IMG/VR virus record: IMGVR_UViG_3300042445_000748 | Span: 1-64,000 of that record | Direction: 5' to 3' (one strand) | DNA length: 64,000 nucleotides | DNA from: a virus | Made by a program: the position numbers and the translations under genes | Shown: positions 46,794 through 59,300 of the stretch, one piece after another | Layout: the number at the start of each line of letters is the position of its first letter | Position numbering within the stretch: the first letter of the stretch is position 1 | The notes under the pieces: model-generated | Seen by the model: only the letters and a program-made list of their open reading frames with translations | Databases searched by the model: none | What the model was told of the DNA's origin: nothing

Positions 46794-47956
46794 TATTCAA
46801 CATCCATGGCAAACCTAAACTCTATGTAGTTGCTAGTATTAGGACTTTTTACAATTGGTAATGAATCTATATTTCTTATAACTGTATAACCTGTTAAACC
46901 ATATGCTGGATTTATATTGTTTTTGCTTTCAACTCTCAGGGCATCTAGTGCTACATAGTAAGACCCATCTACAGTGTCAGCGGTTGATGCACCAGTTAAA
47001 ACTTGAGAATATACCTTAATTGTGTCTACTGATTTCCATGGAAAACCTTGAGTTATATTAATATCCTTTAATGCTTTGTTAACAACAAAATATCTGTTTA
47101 CATCAAAATCATAAGCAGAGTCATCATTAACATGATCAACTCTTGCTTCCATTCTTGCATACGCACCAGGAGTATTAGATGCAGAAAACTCTACTAAAAT
47201 TCGAGCAGCAATTTTTGATGTATTAATGTCTGGATCATTGCCATCTTTATTTAATACACTAAAAGCAAGTCTGAGTTCATCAGAAGTAGAATATTTTGAA
47301 AGGTTTGCAGATGTTCCAGATAACTGAATAAAATTACCAGCACCAACTAATGTTCCTGTTGATCCAGAAAATGTTGAGGAGTCTCCTCTCATTAAAACCA
47401 TGTTGTTTAAAAATCTTGATCTTTCATTCTTTTCATACCTAGATGTATTTAAGAAAATAGTATTATCTGCATTAGTTTGAAAAATATCTAACTCTAAAGA
47501 TGATCCGTTAACAATAAAATAATCTTTAATAACGTTTAGAATTAATGGGTCATCCAATGGCTCTGCAACAATATTCAAGGTATTAGAACCATTGATACTC
47601 CAGTTTTCTGATTGAGTAAAGGATAGCAATGATTTGCTATCACTAGAGCCTAATAATGGATTAAATCCTGCAGAGTATATTCCAACCTCAGTTATTTCGT
47701 ATCTTTCTTCTGTTGGTAATTCTGCAGTAAGTACAATTTTTGATATACCGTCTTCATTTACTATACCCCTTGAAGAAACTGGTACTCTAAACATTTCAAA
47801 ATCTAGTTCTGTCTTGTTTGAATAGTCTGGCTTTGTACCGCTAACGTATGGCTCTAAAGGCCTTGCACCGCAACCAACAGCGATATATGAAGCATATGAG
47901 GGAACTTGACCAAGTAGGTACTTCAATATTATATTTTTGCCAGTGCTAGTAATCAC
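46793..47956 (-). CDS. tail fibre or receptor-binding candidate
   Basis: 387 residues, GTG start with GGAG. N-terminal helix-strand region (NIILKYLLGQVPSYASYI) matches the usual start of baseplate- or tip-attached fibres; the middle and end are strand-rich. Its place at the distal tail suggests a receptor-binding part. The host receptor is not known. Confidence 0.6.
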   Translation of the reverse strand: MITSTGKNIILKYLLGQVPSYASYIAVGCGARPLEPYVSGTKPDYSNKTELDFEMFRVPVSSRGIVNEDGISKIVLTAELPTEERYEITEVGIYSAGFNPLLGSSDSKSLLSFTQSENWSINGSNTLNIVAEPLDDPLILNVIKDYFIVNGSSLELDIFQTNADNTIFLNTSRYEKNERSRFLNNMVLMRGDSSTFSGSTGTLVGAGNFIQLSGTSANLSKYSTSDELRLAFSVLNKDGNDPDINTSKIAARILVEFSASNTPGAYARMEARVDHVNDDSAYDFDVNRYFVVNKALKDINITQGFPWKSVDTIKVYSQVLTGASTADTVDGSYYVALDALRVESKNNINPAYGLTGYTVIRNIDSLPIVKSPNTSNYIEFRFAMDVE

Positions 47957-47970
47957 TTAAATCTCCTATA

Positions 47971-48453
47971 TTATATTGTATCATAATAGACGCTTCCATT
48001 AGTTAGTATACTTATCTCCACTTGTTCATCATCTTCAATATTAATTAATTCTAGAATTAAATCTCCTGTTGATAATTCCATATAAACGTTTACACCATTG
48101 TTACCATTTGCAACATTTGGTATTTTTTGATCAAGAACAATTGTAAAGTTTTTAAAGTACTCATAAGATGTTTGAAAAACTGGGGCTAGGGTATAAGAAT
48201 TATAACTTTGTAATATTTTATTAGAATTATATATATTATCATAAACAAGATTAGAGCCAAACACTGTATCATTTCTATCAATATTAATAATTTCTTGTCC
48301 ACCAATATCCTCAAATATTAAATTAGACATAGTCTCTATGGATACTTCTTCGTCTCCAACTATTATATATTGCGGCTCTGCAACCTTGACCAAAGAACTA
48401 TCTGATGAACTAGAGTATATTATTTGTGGTGTATTTGGAATTGAATCACTCAT
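47971..48453 (-). CDS. tail tip accessory protein, unknown
   Basis: 160 residues, acidic and Asn/Ser-rich with beta-type segments (VNVYMELSTGDLILELI). It overlaps the large tail protein gene by 8 nt. Probably virion-associated by position. Confidence 0.55.
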   Translation of the reverse strand: MSDSIPNTPQIIYSSSSDSSLVKVAEPQYIIVGDEEVSIETMSNLIFEDIGGQEIINIDRNDTVFGSNLVYDNIYNSNKILQSYNSYTLAPVFQTSYEYFKNFTIVLDQKIPNVANGNNGVNVYMELSTGDLILELINIEDDEQVEISILTNGSVYYDTI

Positions 48454-51400
48454 CGGCTACCTCATAACAATATAACTTCATTGTTGGACCCTGTGCTGAT
48501 CTTGCATACTCAATATTATAAACAACAAATCTTTTATTTTCTGGTGCTATGATATCTTCATCATTAGAATTTTTATAATATAGGCTAACAATGTCTCCAA
48601 GTTGAATTGTTGGCATAGCAAATATGTCTAATCCAATTGCATTTTTAGGATCTATTGTTTTATTAACAATCCATCCAAGTAGTGCTTCAGCATCATCTTT
48701 TGATTGTATATATGGGGTGTCCATAGTAAACTCTTTTGTACCGTACTTGGATTTACTTATTTTTAACTTATTGTAGTTATCTTTAGACTCAGTATTTGAT
48801 TTTATAGCCTGATCATCTAAATATTGTGTTTTAATATAGTTTGAGTTTTCTTTATAATAATCTTCTACTGTCAAAGTGTGATTTGTTGATTGAGTAAATG
48901 CAACACCTTGAATTCTTAAATAGTTTCCAGATGTTTCATCTAGTGACAAAATAGTATCAGTTGCATTAAAAATTAAAAACTCTGCACCGTATGCGTCTGG
49001 CAAAAATCCAGAAACGGTATATCCTTTTATTTTATTAAAGGTTGGAGATATTTTAGAATATAGTGCTGGATATGCTTTATCAAACTTAACATTAAAATAT
49101 GCACACTCTCTCATAATTGACCCAAACTCATCAAAATAAAAGTTATAAGATGGTGGTTCTGAAGGACTTATTCCAGATAAATAGGTTGATTGTATTACAG
49201 AACTTAAGGCATATTTTCTAAATGCATCACTTGAGGTAAGTTCTTGGTTATCAAATATTTTATTAAATGGTATGTCTATATTTTCTGAAACATTTTTAGC
49301 ATAATTACTTCCCAAAGCAAATATATTTTCAAACATAATTTTAGATGTTCCTCTAGTAAACAAACACATGTTATTATAAATAGGAAGTGGATTTGTATCA
49401 TCAACTATAGCAACAATGTTATTATTTATATATAAATAAAATTTTCTTGTTTGTCCAATATCTAAATATTCAACAGCAATATCATATACGGTTGGATTAG
49501 ATTCCCCTGTCATTCTATACTGCCCAGTAAAATTACCATCATCAACCAAAATATTAGTTGAGCCAGACCACAATTTTACAGGAACGGCCATGTCTGTATC
49601 ATTATCTTTTCCTATTTTATAAAACAATAAATTGGCAATTGTGGAGCCATTAGCGTATTTATCTATGTTGGTTTCTGTTAATGCTGCAATTTCAAAATAA
49701 TAACCCACGTTGTTTGTAGGATTAACAATAACTCCTAGGCCACCAGATCCGCCACCAATGCTTATATTTTGAGATGGATCAGTTCCAGGAACTACATAAT
49801 ATGTCATACTTCCAACTGGTGTTTGACCTCTAACTTCATTATTCTCAACTTTGCCAATAATTCTTAATCTGGCACCAAAATGTTTAAACTTACTATCTAA
49901 TGGTTTATAAACATAATTAATATAATTAATTGGCTTTTGTTCAAAAGTAAATGATGGTCCAGTCATAACCAGTGCAGATGATTGTATATTCCCTGATTTT
50001 TTATTAATTGAATTTTTATTATCATATTCTGAAGTATAAGAACTTGATAGAAAGTTTTTAATAATACTGGTCCTAGTTGTTTGTTTTGCTATAGCGTTGC
50101 TCACTCCAGCCGCACCAACAACAACTGTTTTATCTAATGCTTTATCTGCAAACAAATATTCAGAGTACATATTACAGCCCTTTACGCTATTTTCATTAGT
50201 CCAATATGGATTTAATCCAGCATAGTGATTTGTAATTTGTGTCCCAAACTGACCCCTTCCATTCTTTACTACATCTCCTTCTTTTAAAATCTTTACGCCA
50301 TTAACTTCTACATAGTCTAACTCTGTATAAATTCTAATTAATCCAGTTGGATACATTTTTCCATTAAAGGGTAGTTGAGAAAAATAATTCTCATAATCTT
50401 CAACATTAGTTATCCAAATATTTCCTATTCCAGAAACGTTATATTCGACTGCGTCATATCTAATAACCTCACCATTTGAATAAAAATATCCATTATAGTT
50501 ACTAATCCAATATATATTTTCTCCAAGATCTATAATATTATTTAATAATACATTGTGACTAATTGATGGAATTTCGTTTGATAGAGATGAGCCTAGTGGT
50601 ATTGCTGCTAGAACATATGATGACATTGATGCAGCAGACTCATTTACAGTCTTAGTATTGCTTTTTCCAGAAACTTCCCATAACAGTGTTGGCTTATATA
50701 TCCAAGTTTTTTCTTTATCAATTAGTGTTGCTTGCTTTATTGATCCTAAAGTTTTTTGAATATATCTAGTAGTATAGTTAATTTTTCCAGAATTTAAAAC
50801 CTTGGTATCAACTATTGAGGCATTTAGTATATTTTCTTTATTGTTTATTTCATTATTTTTAGAGCCATAAAGAGTAATGTCTGACGTTCTATCTAATAAC
50901 TTTGGCACTGTATAGTTTTTACTCATTACAACCAGATCGTTTTCTTCATTAAAAAACATAGATGATTGAGAAGATATTGCCAAATCATTTAAAACTTGTG
51001 CAATATTTTTTTCTTCATTACAAAAAAAGAAAGGAATAGTAAGTTCTTGTTCATTTTCAATTTTTTTAAATATGTAGTTAGAAAATCCAGCATAGTCTAG
51101 TAGTGTAGAAATTACAAAACTCAAAGATACGTTTGTCAAAAATAAACTAGGTGCATTTATTTGCTCTAAATAAAAATAATAATCTCTTAACTGTATAGAT
51201 GTTTTTCCACTTTTAACATCTGTTTGTGGTACGGTATCTGAATAAAGTTTTTTTAATGGTATGTAATGATGAGCATTATCTATAGTTTGAATATCTTCAT
51301 AAAAACTGAACTTAACATTATTATTTAAATATTTATGCACAATACTATTTGTATTATTTTTATTAAAGGACATATCTGGATCTATTAACTCTAAGTTTCC

Positions 51401-52705
51401 AGTGGACGCTAAAAGTTGACCTACTGGCAATCCGTTTGTGCTTAAATCAGATATTGATTTATTTAAACTATAGTTGGTAACATTATCTGTTATGTCGGCC
51501 AGTAGTCTTGGAGATAATTCTATTAAATCAAAAACACTATCAAACTTGTTCATTGTGCTTACTATAACTCTTATTCCATCTATATACTGAAACTCTTTAT
51601 GTGAGATATTACTAGTACCAGTGTTACTATATGATATTACGTCTACTAATTCGGTTACCCTGGAAGTTTTGTCTATTTCACTTTCTAACAAGTCCCATCC
51701 ATATTCTGGAACAAATGAATCGTAGTCAAATCCATTATAAACATAAAGGGTTCCTATTTCGCTTTTATAGTTTTCAGAAACTAAATATGCATCACCATAT
51801 GAGGCAACACTTGGCAGTAGTGTTGTTGATAAAAGAATATTTATTAAAGAGAAATTATCTTTATATTTTGATGGAATAACTATCCCATACTTTAATTCAA
51901 CATGTCCATCAGAACCAACAATATTACTTCCGTCTGACCTTGCAGAATTTTCATTAAAATTAATTATGTCTATCCAATTATTATTATTTAAGACTTGAAC
52001 CTTCCAGGTGTTTGGAGTTGTCTGATTGACATATCCATAAAATGGATCTTCTATATTTTCAGAAACTGTTGAAAATGGTCCTAAATTAATTTCACCAACA
52101 TTTGTTTGCATCTTAATAACAATTCTATTAACTGGAATGCTATTTTTGTATACCACAAATGGTGCAACGTCGTCTATATAGTTTTTACTATTTAGTATAT
52201 TTTTAGCAATTCCCCTTTCAATATTATCTTCTGTTCTATAAGAACTCCAATATTTAAAATAGTCTCTTTTGTCTGACATATAGTATCTTGGTCTATTGGC
52301 TAAATATGAATTTGAATTATGAAAATATTTATTATTAAAGTACTGCATTTTATTTATTCCAGATCTTGGTCTAAATTTATTAAAACAATCTTCTAAAGAA
52401 AATAATTGTGCTTCTTTTTCTTTAATGGAGGTAAAAAGTTGTGGTTCATCTGAGTCGTCATAGCCACCATCTATTACTATGTCAGCATTAGTTGCGTCTG
52501 TATAAAAATTTCCACTATCGTTAGGGTCATAAAAATTAATAATATTTTTATATTTAGATGAATTTTCTAATGGTCGATGCCTATAGTTTCCAATTTTTAA
52601 TAAATTTTCTGCATCATTAAAATTCCATTCTGCTAAAACTAAGCCTTTAATATTTACATTATTTGACTCTTCAAAAACTTGTTTAACGCTATCATTTTTA
52701 AACAT
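48446..52705 (-). CDS. large tail tip protein with lectin-like domain (Tal-like)
   Basis: About 1419 residues from ATG 52705 (TAATG overlap with the previous stop). Large beta-rich N-terminal region, a middle with many Asn/Ser turns, and a glycine-rich segment IGGGSGGLGVIVNPTNN near 980 followed by about 130 residues of concanavalin-like (LamG) strands. C terminus TIQLGDIVSLYYK resembles tail tip end domains. Fits a tail tip protein that contacts host sugars. No lysin motif seen. Confidence 0.72.
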   Translation of the reverse strand: MFKNDSVKQVFEESNNVNIKGLVLAEWNFNDAENLLKIGNYRHRPLENSSKYKNIINFYDPNDSGNFYTDATNADIVIDGGYDDSDEPQLFTSIKEKEAQLFSLEDCFNKFRPRSGINKMQYFNNKYFHNSNSYLANRPRYYMSDKRDYFKYWSSYRTEDNIERGIAKNILNSKNYIDDVAPFVVYKNSIPVNRIVIKMQTNVGEINLGPFSTVSENIEDPFYGYVNQTTPNTWKVQVLNNNNWIDIINFNENSARSDGSNIVGSDGHVELKYGIVIPSKYKDNFSLINILLSTTLLPSVASYGDAYLVSENYKSEIGTLYVYNGFDYDSFVPEYGWDLLESEIDKTSRVTELVDVISYSNTGTSNISHKEFQYIDGIRVIVSTMNKFDSVFDLIELSPRLLADITDNVTNYSLNKSISDLSTNGLPVGQLLASTGNLELIDPDMSFNKNNTNSIVHKYLNNNVKFSFYEDIQTIDNAHHYIPLKKLYSDTVPQTDVKSGKTSIQLRDYYFYLEQINAPSLFLTNVSLSFVISTLLDYAGFSNYIFKKIENEQELTIPFFFCNEEKNIAQVLNDLAISSQSSMFFNEENDLVVMSKNYTVPKLLDRTSDITLYGSKNNEINNKENILNASIVDTKVLNSGKINYTTRYIQKTLGSIKQATLIDKEKTWIYKPTLLWEVSGKSNTKTVNESAASMSSYVLAAIPLGSSLSNEIPSISHNVLLNNIIDLGENIYWISNYNGYFYSNGEVIRYDAVEYNVSGIGNIWITNVEDYENYFSQLPFNGKMYPTGLIRIYTELDYVEVNGVKILKEGDVVKNGRGQFGTQITNHYAGLNPYWTNENSVKGCNMYSEYLFADKALDKTVVVGAAGVSNAIAKQTTRTSIIKNFLSSSYTSEYDNKNSINKKSGNIQSSALVMTGPSFTFEQKPINYINYVYKPLDSKFKHFGARLRIIGKVENNEVRGQTPVGSMTYYVVPGTDPSQNISIGGGSGGLGVIVNPTNNVGYYFEIAALTETNIDKYANGSTIANLLFYKIGKDNDTDMAVPVKLWSGSTNILVDDGNFTGQYRMTGESNPTVYDIAVEYLDIGQTRKFYLYINNNIVAIVDDTNPLPIYNNMCLFTRGTSKIMFENIFALGSNYAKNVSENIDIPFNKIFDNQELTSSDAFRKYALSSVIQSTYLSGISPSEPPSYNFYFDEFGSIMRECAYFNVKFDKAYPALYSKISPTFNKIKGYTVSGFLPDAYGAEFLIFNATDTILSLDETSGNYLRIQGVAFTQSTNHTLTVEDYYKENSNYIKTQYLDDQAIKSNTESKDNYNKLKISKSKYGTKEFTMDTPYIQSKDDAEALLGWIVNKTIDPKNAIGLDIFAMPTIQLGDIVSLYYKNSNDEDIIAPENKRFVVYNIEYARSAQGPTMKLYCYEVADE

Positions 52706-53343
52706 TATACTTCTTCCAAAGTTATACTTACATCCCATAGGTCGTGGGTATTTGGACTTCTTTTTGTTACGTTATACGAAAAATCAGTTATGTATATTTC
52801 TTTAACTTCTTGATATTCTTTAATTCTATCCATAGTGTTTGTCTGGTCTTTAAAATTACTATATCTATCATAAGAAATAAATAAATAAAATGATTCTGGA
52901 TGGGTTAAGTACCAGTCTAATAATTCGTTTCCTCCTGCTCCACCATCTACCGTGTACTTGTCTGCTGCACCATTATCTTTTCCAGTTGTTACATTAAATT
53001 TAGGAATATTACTAAAAGATCTAGATGGTAGATTTTGCCAGGATACAGATAGAGTAAACTTATCTGCAACAAAGAATGATCTCATTTTTCCGTTTATAGT
53101 TCTTTCTCTTTGTTGTATTCTGTTATTTTTTACATCTATTCCGCCACGATTATGGTCTGATAAGATTAAAAATGCGGCACCCTCTTCGTCAATTTGATCT
53201 GAATTTGTACCAACCTCATAACCTTGAGGTACATGTGTTATACCGTTATCTCCTTCTTCTACGGTACCAGGAGATTCAGCAAACATAAGTGCTTGTGGTC
53301 TACCATATTTTTTTCTACCAGCAAGGTAATTTAAAGTTGCCAT
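52705..53343 (-). CDS. distal tail protein (Dit-like)
   Basis: 212 residues between the tape measure and the tip. Strand-rich, with the SVSWQNLPSRSFSNIPKFN region and the KEIYITDFSYNVTKR strand. The order tape measure, this gene, tip matches siphovirus Dit. Starts at an ATG shared with the tape measure stop. Confidence 0.62.
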   Translation of the reverse strand: MATLNYLAGRKKYGRPQALMFAESPGTVEEGDNGITHVPQGYEVGTNSDQIDEEGAAFLILSDHNRGGIDVKNNRIQQRERTINGKMRSFFVADKFTLSVSWQNLPSRSFSNIPKFNVTTGKDNGAADKYTVDGGAGGNELLDWYLTHPESFYLFISYDRYSNFKDQTNTMDRIKEYQEVKEIYITDFSYNVTKRSPNTHDLWDVSITLEEV

Positions 53344-56300
53344 TATATTCTATTCCCCTTGATTCTTTGAGAATCTATTTGCTTAATCTGCATCATTACC
53401 GTTCTAGCAATCTCGTTAGGGTTTGCATCAGACTTAACATTAACACTCAAGTTATAATTATACACTGAAGATGATTGTTCGTAGTTACCTTTATTTATTG
53501 CCTTTAAGTTATCTACCCCAAATTTATCTACACCATACTTACTTACAATAAATTCTCCAGGGGTTAACATTGCTGGAACGGTGTCTGTTCCAACTGCAAA
53601 ACCACCTGAAGCAAATTTTGAAATCATTCCGCCAAGTGCTTTTTTCTTTGGAGTTAAATATGCTGCAGCCATAGCACTGTATCTTGCTGTTGCTAACTGA
53701 TTAGCGTTAGGGGCTTGTGCTGGAATAGTTGCAATTGGTTTCATTTTATTATCTAAAATTGTTTTAGCAGGGGTATAGGCAAGATTTTGAGCAGCGGTCT
53801 TAAGTAGTCCAGTTGACAAAGTTGCTTTTTGAGAAGCACTTAAACTAGACAAGTTTTGAGATGATGACGATCCTCCTGAGTTGCCCCCTGTACCGCCGCT
53901 ACCAGAAGAGGCTTTTGGTATATCAATTGTTTCTTGAGTTCCATCATCGTAGTATATAGTTGTTGAACCATCTTTATTTTTTACACGTTTTGTTTCTTTT
54001 TTACCAACTGGAGCATTTGGGTTAACTGTGCCTTCAAGTTTTCCACTATTATATTCGTTCATTTTATTTATTACTTCTTGCCATTTATCTTTTAGTATTG
54101 TTACTGCTTCTTGAGAATTTCTAATTGACTGATTGTATCGTCCTGTTGCAAAATCTGCTGCATCAATTTTTATTCTTTGCTCTTCCCATTGATCTTTTGT
54201 CATTCCAGCAATTCTTAATATTTCTGTTGCAGATTTAATTTCTTCATCTATGATGTCTAGTTTTACTTGAGAAAGTCTTGCTTGTTCTTGTAGAGGTGCA
54301 ATAGTATCTTGATCAATTCTGTAATTTTGATTTTTTAGGTTTTTAACTTTTTCTTCTAATTGATCTCTTGTTAATCCATTTGAAGTCAAACCATTAATTT
54401 GATTGTCTCTTGCATTTTCCATACCAATTCTTTGTTGCTCAAGTGAACTTGCTGCATTTTGTGCACGAAGTTCTTGTGCTGCTCGTGCCGCTGCATAAAC
54501 ATCTCCTTCAGAAAGTGCTTGTGCAACAGACAGCCTTCCCTGTTCTTGTCTAGCAATAATTTCATTTACTTTTTGTACTTTATCTAGTAATTTAAACTGC
54601 TTATCATACTTGTTGTTAATTTTTTCTGCTTCATCATTTATTGTATTTAGTCCATCTTCATATCTTGATATTAAATAACTGTTTGCTGCTTGAATACGTT
54701 GTGCTATTTTAATTTGTTTTTCTGCATTATCAACTATTAGTTTTTCTTTATTTATTTCACCTTTTCTTCCAAGTCTAATAATTTGTTCTTGAATATCAAA
54801 GTATTTCATTGCTGCATTATAGCCAGGATCAAATGCTTCTGAATAATTTCCCATACTCATAGCATTTTTAAATTGTGCTACTATTGCTTTTGCTTTAGAT
54901 GATACGATGCTTGTTAAACTTTTGTTTGTTTTTTCAGATGCAACTGCGGCTGCAAATGCATTATCTTTAATTGCTTCATATGCATCAGCAACTGGCATTC
55001 CCGCATTAACTAATTTTTTAAAAGCAACTGCTTGATTATTTGTGTCTGCAACAATTTTTTCTTGATCATTTTGATATTCACCTAAAGCAATATTGTTTAA
55101 TGCTTTTTGTAAAACACTTATGTCCTTAAACATTCCTTTATATTTGTCATAATCTTCTGCGGATAATCCAGTAATAAAATCAATAGTATTTTGATTAGCA
55201 CCTTGACCTCTAAGTTTTTGTGCCAAACCACCAAACCCTAATGTCTCTTTGGATAGTTTCTTTAAGGCCTTTCCAGAGGCATCCCAACCTACTGTGAGTT
55301 CCTGTGTAGCCTTTCTTACGTCTCTTAGTTTTTTTACTATGTCGTCTAATGGTGACCCTGTTGGTCCCCCGCCACTTCCAGCATCATCTTCAGGTTTAGT
55401 TGGAGTTGCTACAGTAGGATCCATTGCGTTTGTTTTCTTTTGTCCAAGTGCATTTGCGTATTGTTGCTTTTGAACTGGAAAAGATGCGTTTCTATATTTT
55501 TCTCCCCCACCAATACTGGCTGGTTCACCTAACCATTTTTGAACTTCTGGGTCACCATCAAAAACAGTCTTATCTTGTATAGACATAACAGTAGCAATTT
55601 CATTTAAATAAACCTGTCTTTCATTTTCAGTTAATTTATCAAAATATTCTTTATCAATTGCACCCAAATATTCTGGTGGTAAAAATGTAGTTGCAACATC
55701 ATAACTTAACTTTCCTTTATTTTCTTTAATCTGATCATACAAATTATTTAGATTATCTCTTGCGTCTTTATTATTTTCATAATAATTAACTAAATAAGCA
55801 ATGTCTAGTTCTCCACCAGTCATTGTTAATTGTTCGTAAAAATCAATAGTGTCTTGTGCTTCTTGATCATTTGCTGCACCTTCAACATTAAGTAAGAAAT
55901 TCTTTTGTGCTTCTTTATCTATTTCACCTTTGCTATCTAAAAACAATGAAGATATTTGTTCAACTCTTGCTGCTGAGGTTCCACCAAATTTTGTTATTAT
56001 ATTCATAACTGCATCAAGGTCTTTTTTGTTATCACCAAAAGAATCTAATAAAGATATCATAGTTGCTGGATCTATATTTTTATTTGCCATTTCCATAGTT
56101 AATCTTACTTTAGCAAGTTTGCTGCCCTGAGAAGCAGCAATTGCATCCTGTGCTAATGGAACAACATCTCCAAACATTGTACCTTCATATGCCTTTGTAG
56201 CCATCTTATCTGCTGAATCCTGATATGCTTTTTGCATTGCACCACTGCTATTTGCAAAATTGTCATCAATTATTTGTGTTGTTTCTTGTTGTTTATCTAA

Positions 56301-59300
56301 TAACTTTTGTCTACTAGTTATATATTCATTTTGAAGTTTATCTGCTTTTGCAGTATCTCCTGCAGCCCTAGCAATTTCAATTCTTTTTTCATATTCAACT
56401 TGTAAGCCATCTAACATTTGTTGGTTTTGTTGTAAGGCAATTGCAGACATAGCCAAATTTCCACCAGCAGCGGCAGACATTCTTGTTTTTCTTTCTGTCA
56501 TGCCTCTTATTCCACCAGCAATGGCACCTACTGCAGTACCAACTCCAGCACCAATAGCGGTTCCAATTACAGGAACAACTGAACCAACTACTGCACCTGC
56601 TAATGCTCCTGCACCTGCACCTGCGGCAACATTTCCTCCAAAACTTTTTACATCTTTTCCTGTAACTCTGGTTGCTCTTGTTGCTGCAGCATTTGACATT
56701 TGTAGTTGTTTGTTTCCTTGATCTACCAATTCCATTCTTACTTTTAATGGATCTTTTACTAAGTTTTCACCATTAGGTCCCAAAAGTTTTGTTAATTCAG
56801 CATTTACCTTAAGTCCAAATGCCATATTGCCCATTTGGTCTCCCATGTTAAGTGCAATAGATCTTGCTTCTTGGGCTGACAATGCTCCAGAAGTTACTGC
56901 TGTTGCCAATTGATTTGTTAAAGATCCACCTGCACCAGAAACCCCATTAGCAGCAATGTTTTGTCCAACTGCTTTAGTTAATGCCTGACCCTTTTCTCCA
57001 GTAACAAAAGATTCACCAAAAGTGGTCTTACCTTGAACTGTTTGATATTGTTTAATTCCATCAGATCTTCTTCTGTTCATTATTTCTGAGGCAGATACAT
57101 TACCTGCAAATTCTGCTAACTCTTGTATACTCTTAGATGATGCTCCAGTTTTTTCTGCTAAATCTATCGCTGCATCTCTTGCTTTGTCCATTGCCATTCT
57201 TTGTTGAACATACAAACCAACAATAGCACCAACGCCAACTGCTAATGCACCAAACTTAGAACTAAGGAGTGGAGTTATAAGAGTAAGAGCCATGAGTGGC
57301 ATCATTAACTTTTGAGATATTTCTCCAATTTTTCCAGGTGCCATTGAACCCATCATTGCGACCATAGAGGCAGACATTGCTGCAGTTCCCATACCAGAAG
57401 AAAGTCTTTGTCCTATAGCACTTTTTGATTGACTGCTTGTTCCTTGATTATTGCTACCGCTTAAAATTCCTTGCTTTGCTAATTTATCTTGTTGTCTTCT
57501 AATTGATTTGTCTGTTGCTGTAATGCCAGTCGATTTTCCATACAAAGCATTTGCTGATTGTGAAGAAGAAACACCTGATGCTCCTGCTTGTCCAAGTTGG
57601 CGACCAACTCTTTGAAAATCATCAACAGATTCTTGCATTCCAACAATTGCACCTTGTGCTCCGTCTTGTGCGGCTTTACGCATTTTTTTAGATGGTGATT
57701 TGTTTTGAAATGCTTCATTAATTCCTTGAGACATACTATCTAGTGATTGTGATACTGCTCTGTTAGCAGTTATATTTAAGTCTTTGGCAATCTTTCTGCT
57801 CTTTCTTTGTATTTCTGCAACTGCTGCTCTATTGGTTGGATTCCCTATACCTGAACCAGTTATGGGAACATTAGGGCCTGCTAAAACTCTATTTTCTGGA
57901 ACTACATGTGCTCTTGATAATGCCTTACCTCCAGGATTTTCTATTGGTAATACTCTTTCAACTCCTGCACTCTTTGATTGAAAACTACTTGCATTTCCAG
58001 TTCTAGCACTATATATTGTTGACCTTGTTATTTCGCCAGTTTTATTATTAAATACAACACCAGGTTTTCTTAAGTTTCCACCTTGACGAATATCTTCGTC
58101 TGTTGGATACATGAGTTTTTGCAAACCTGGAACTGATCTTGCTGCTGAGCCACCCGCTGCAGTCATTCTGTTTAAAATTGCATCTATTTTTGGTTTTGCT
58201 TTAGCAAATGCTTCACTAATATGATTTGAATCTATAGCAGTTTTTCTTACTTCATTTGCTATTTCATCAGTATACATAGTAATTTCTGGTGCAAGTTGTT
58301 CAATGGCTTTTTTAGTTAATCTCATATTTTCTTCTACACCAACTGCTGCAATTGCTGAATTTCTTAATGATTGTGAAAATCCTTTTTCATTAACAAAACC
58401 TTTATCCATTCCAAAACCACCAGCAGTATTTCCTGGTGCAAACATAGTATATGGACCCATAAGTTTAGATTGACCACCATAAATAGCACTGTTATTTGGA
58501 TCTCTTCCTTTAGCAAATCCTGGTATGTTGTTAGCAATCATTCCACTAATTAGTGGTGCATATTTTTTAGCCATTGGTGCAGGAATTATTGCTTCTTTAG
58601 GAGAAAGCATTGCTGGAACTTTATCTCCAGTACCATTTCCTGGAACACTTACTACACCTTTTGCATATCCTTTAGGTTGAGGTCTAGGTCCCTTTCCTGG
58701 TACCCCGCCCAAACCAAAAGCACGTTGTGCTGCAACTGCTTGATTATATGATGCTGCAAGTCTTTTAATTGCTTCTGCTTCTGAATTAAAACTTTGAGTT
58801 AACTTCATATGTGTTTGATCTAATGAAGCAGCAACTGCGGCAGCCTCTAGTTGTTGTTGTGTAAGATAGTCTGTTTGCATTCCCAGAACGGTAGATGATT
58901 GTCCAGCCCTATTAAATACTCCCTTAATGGCTGTAAATCCTTTAATTATATTTGCCAAACCGTTAGCAAGCAAACCAAATGACATAAGTACTACTGGTCC
59001 TATACCTGCTAGGATTGCTGTAAAGTATGTTATAAATTGTTTTGTACCGTCGCTAAAGTCATTAAACTTATTTAATATTTTTGAGAAAAACTCAACAACT
59101 GGAGTTAACGCTTTTAGGAATTCTGCACCAATAGGAACTAAGGTAACTTTTAAGTCTTCAATTTGTTTCTTAAATTTATACATTGGTGAGTCTTCAATTT
59201 TTTTCATTTCTCGCTCAGATAATATTGCTAACTCTTCGACTGTTGCACTGGTTAATTGTGCTACTGTTTGAGCCTGAGTTCCTTCTTTAATAACATTTTG

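Noticed and set aside
54000-59300. Plus-strand frames of 65-114 residues inside the tape measure gene
   Set aside because: Antisense shadows, no start signals, biased composition.
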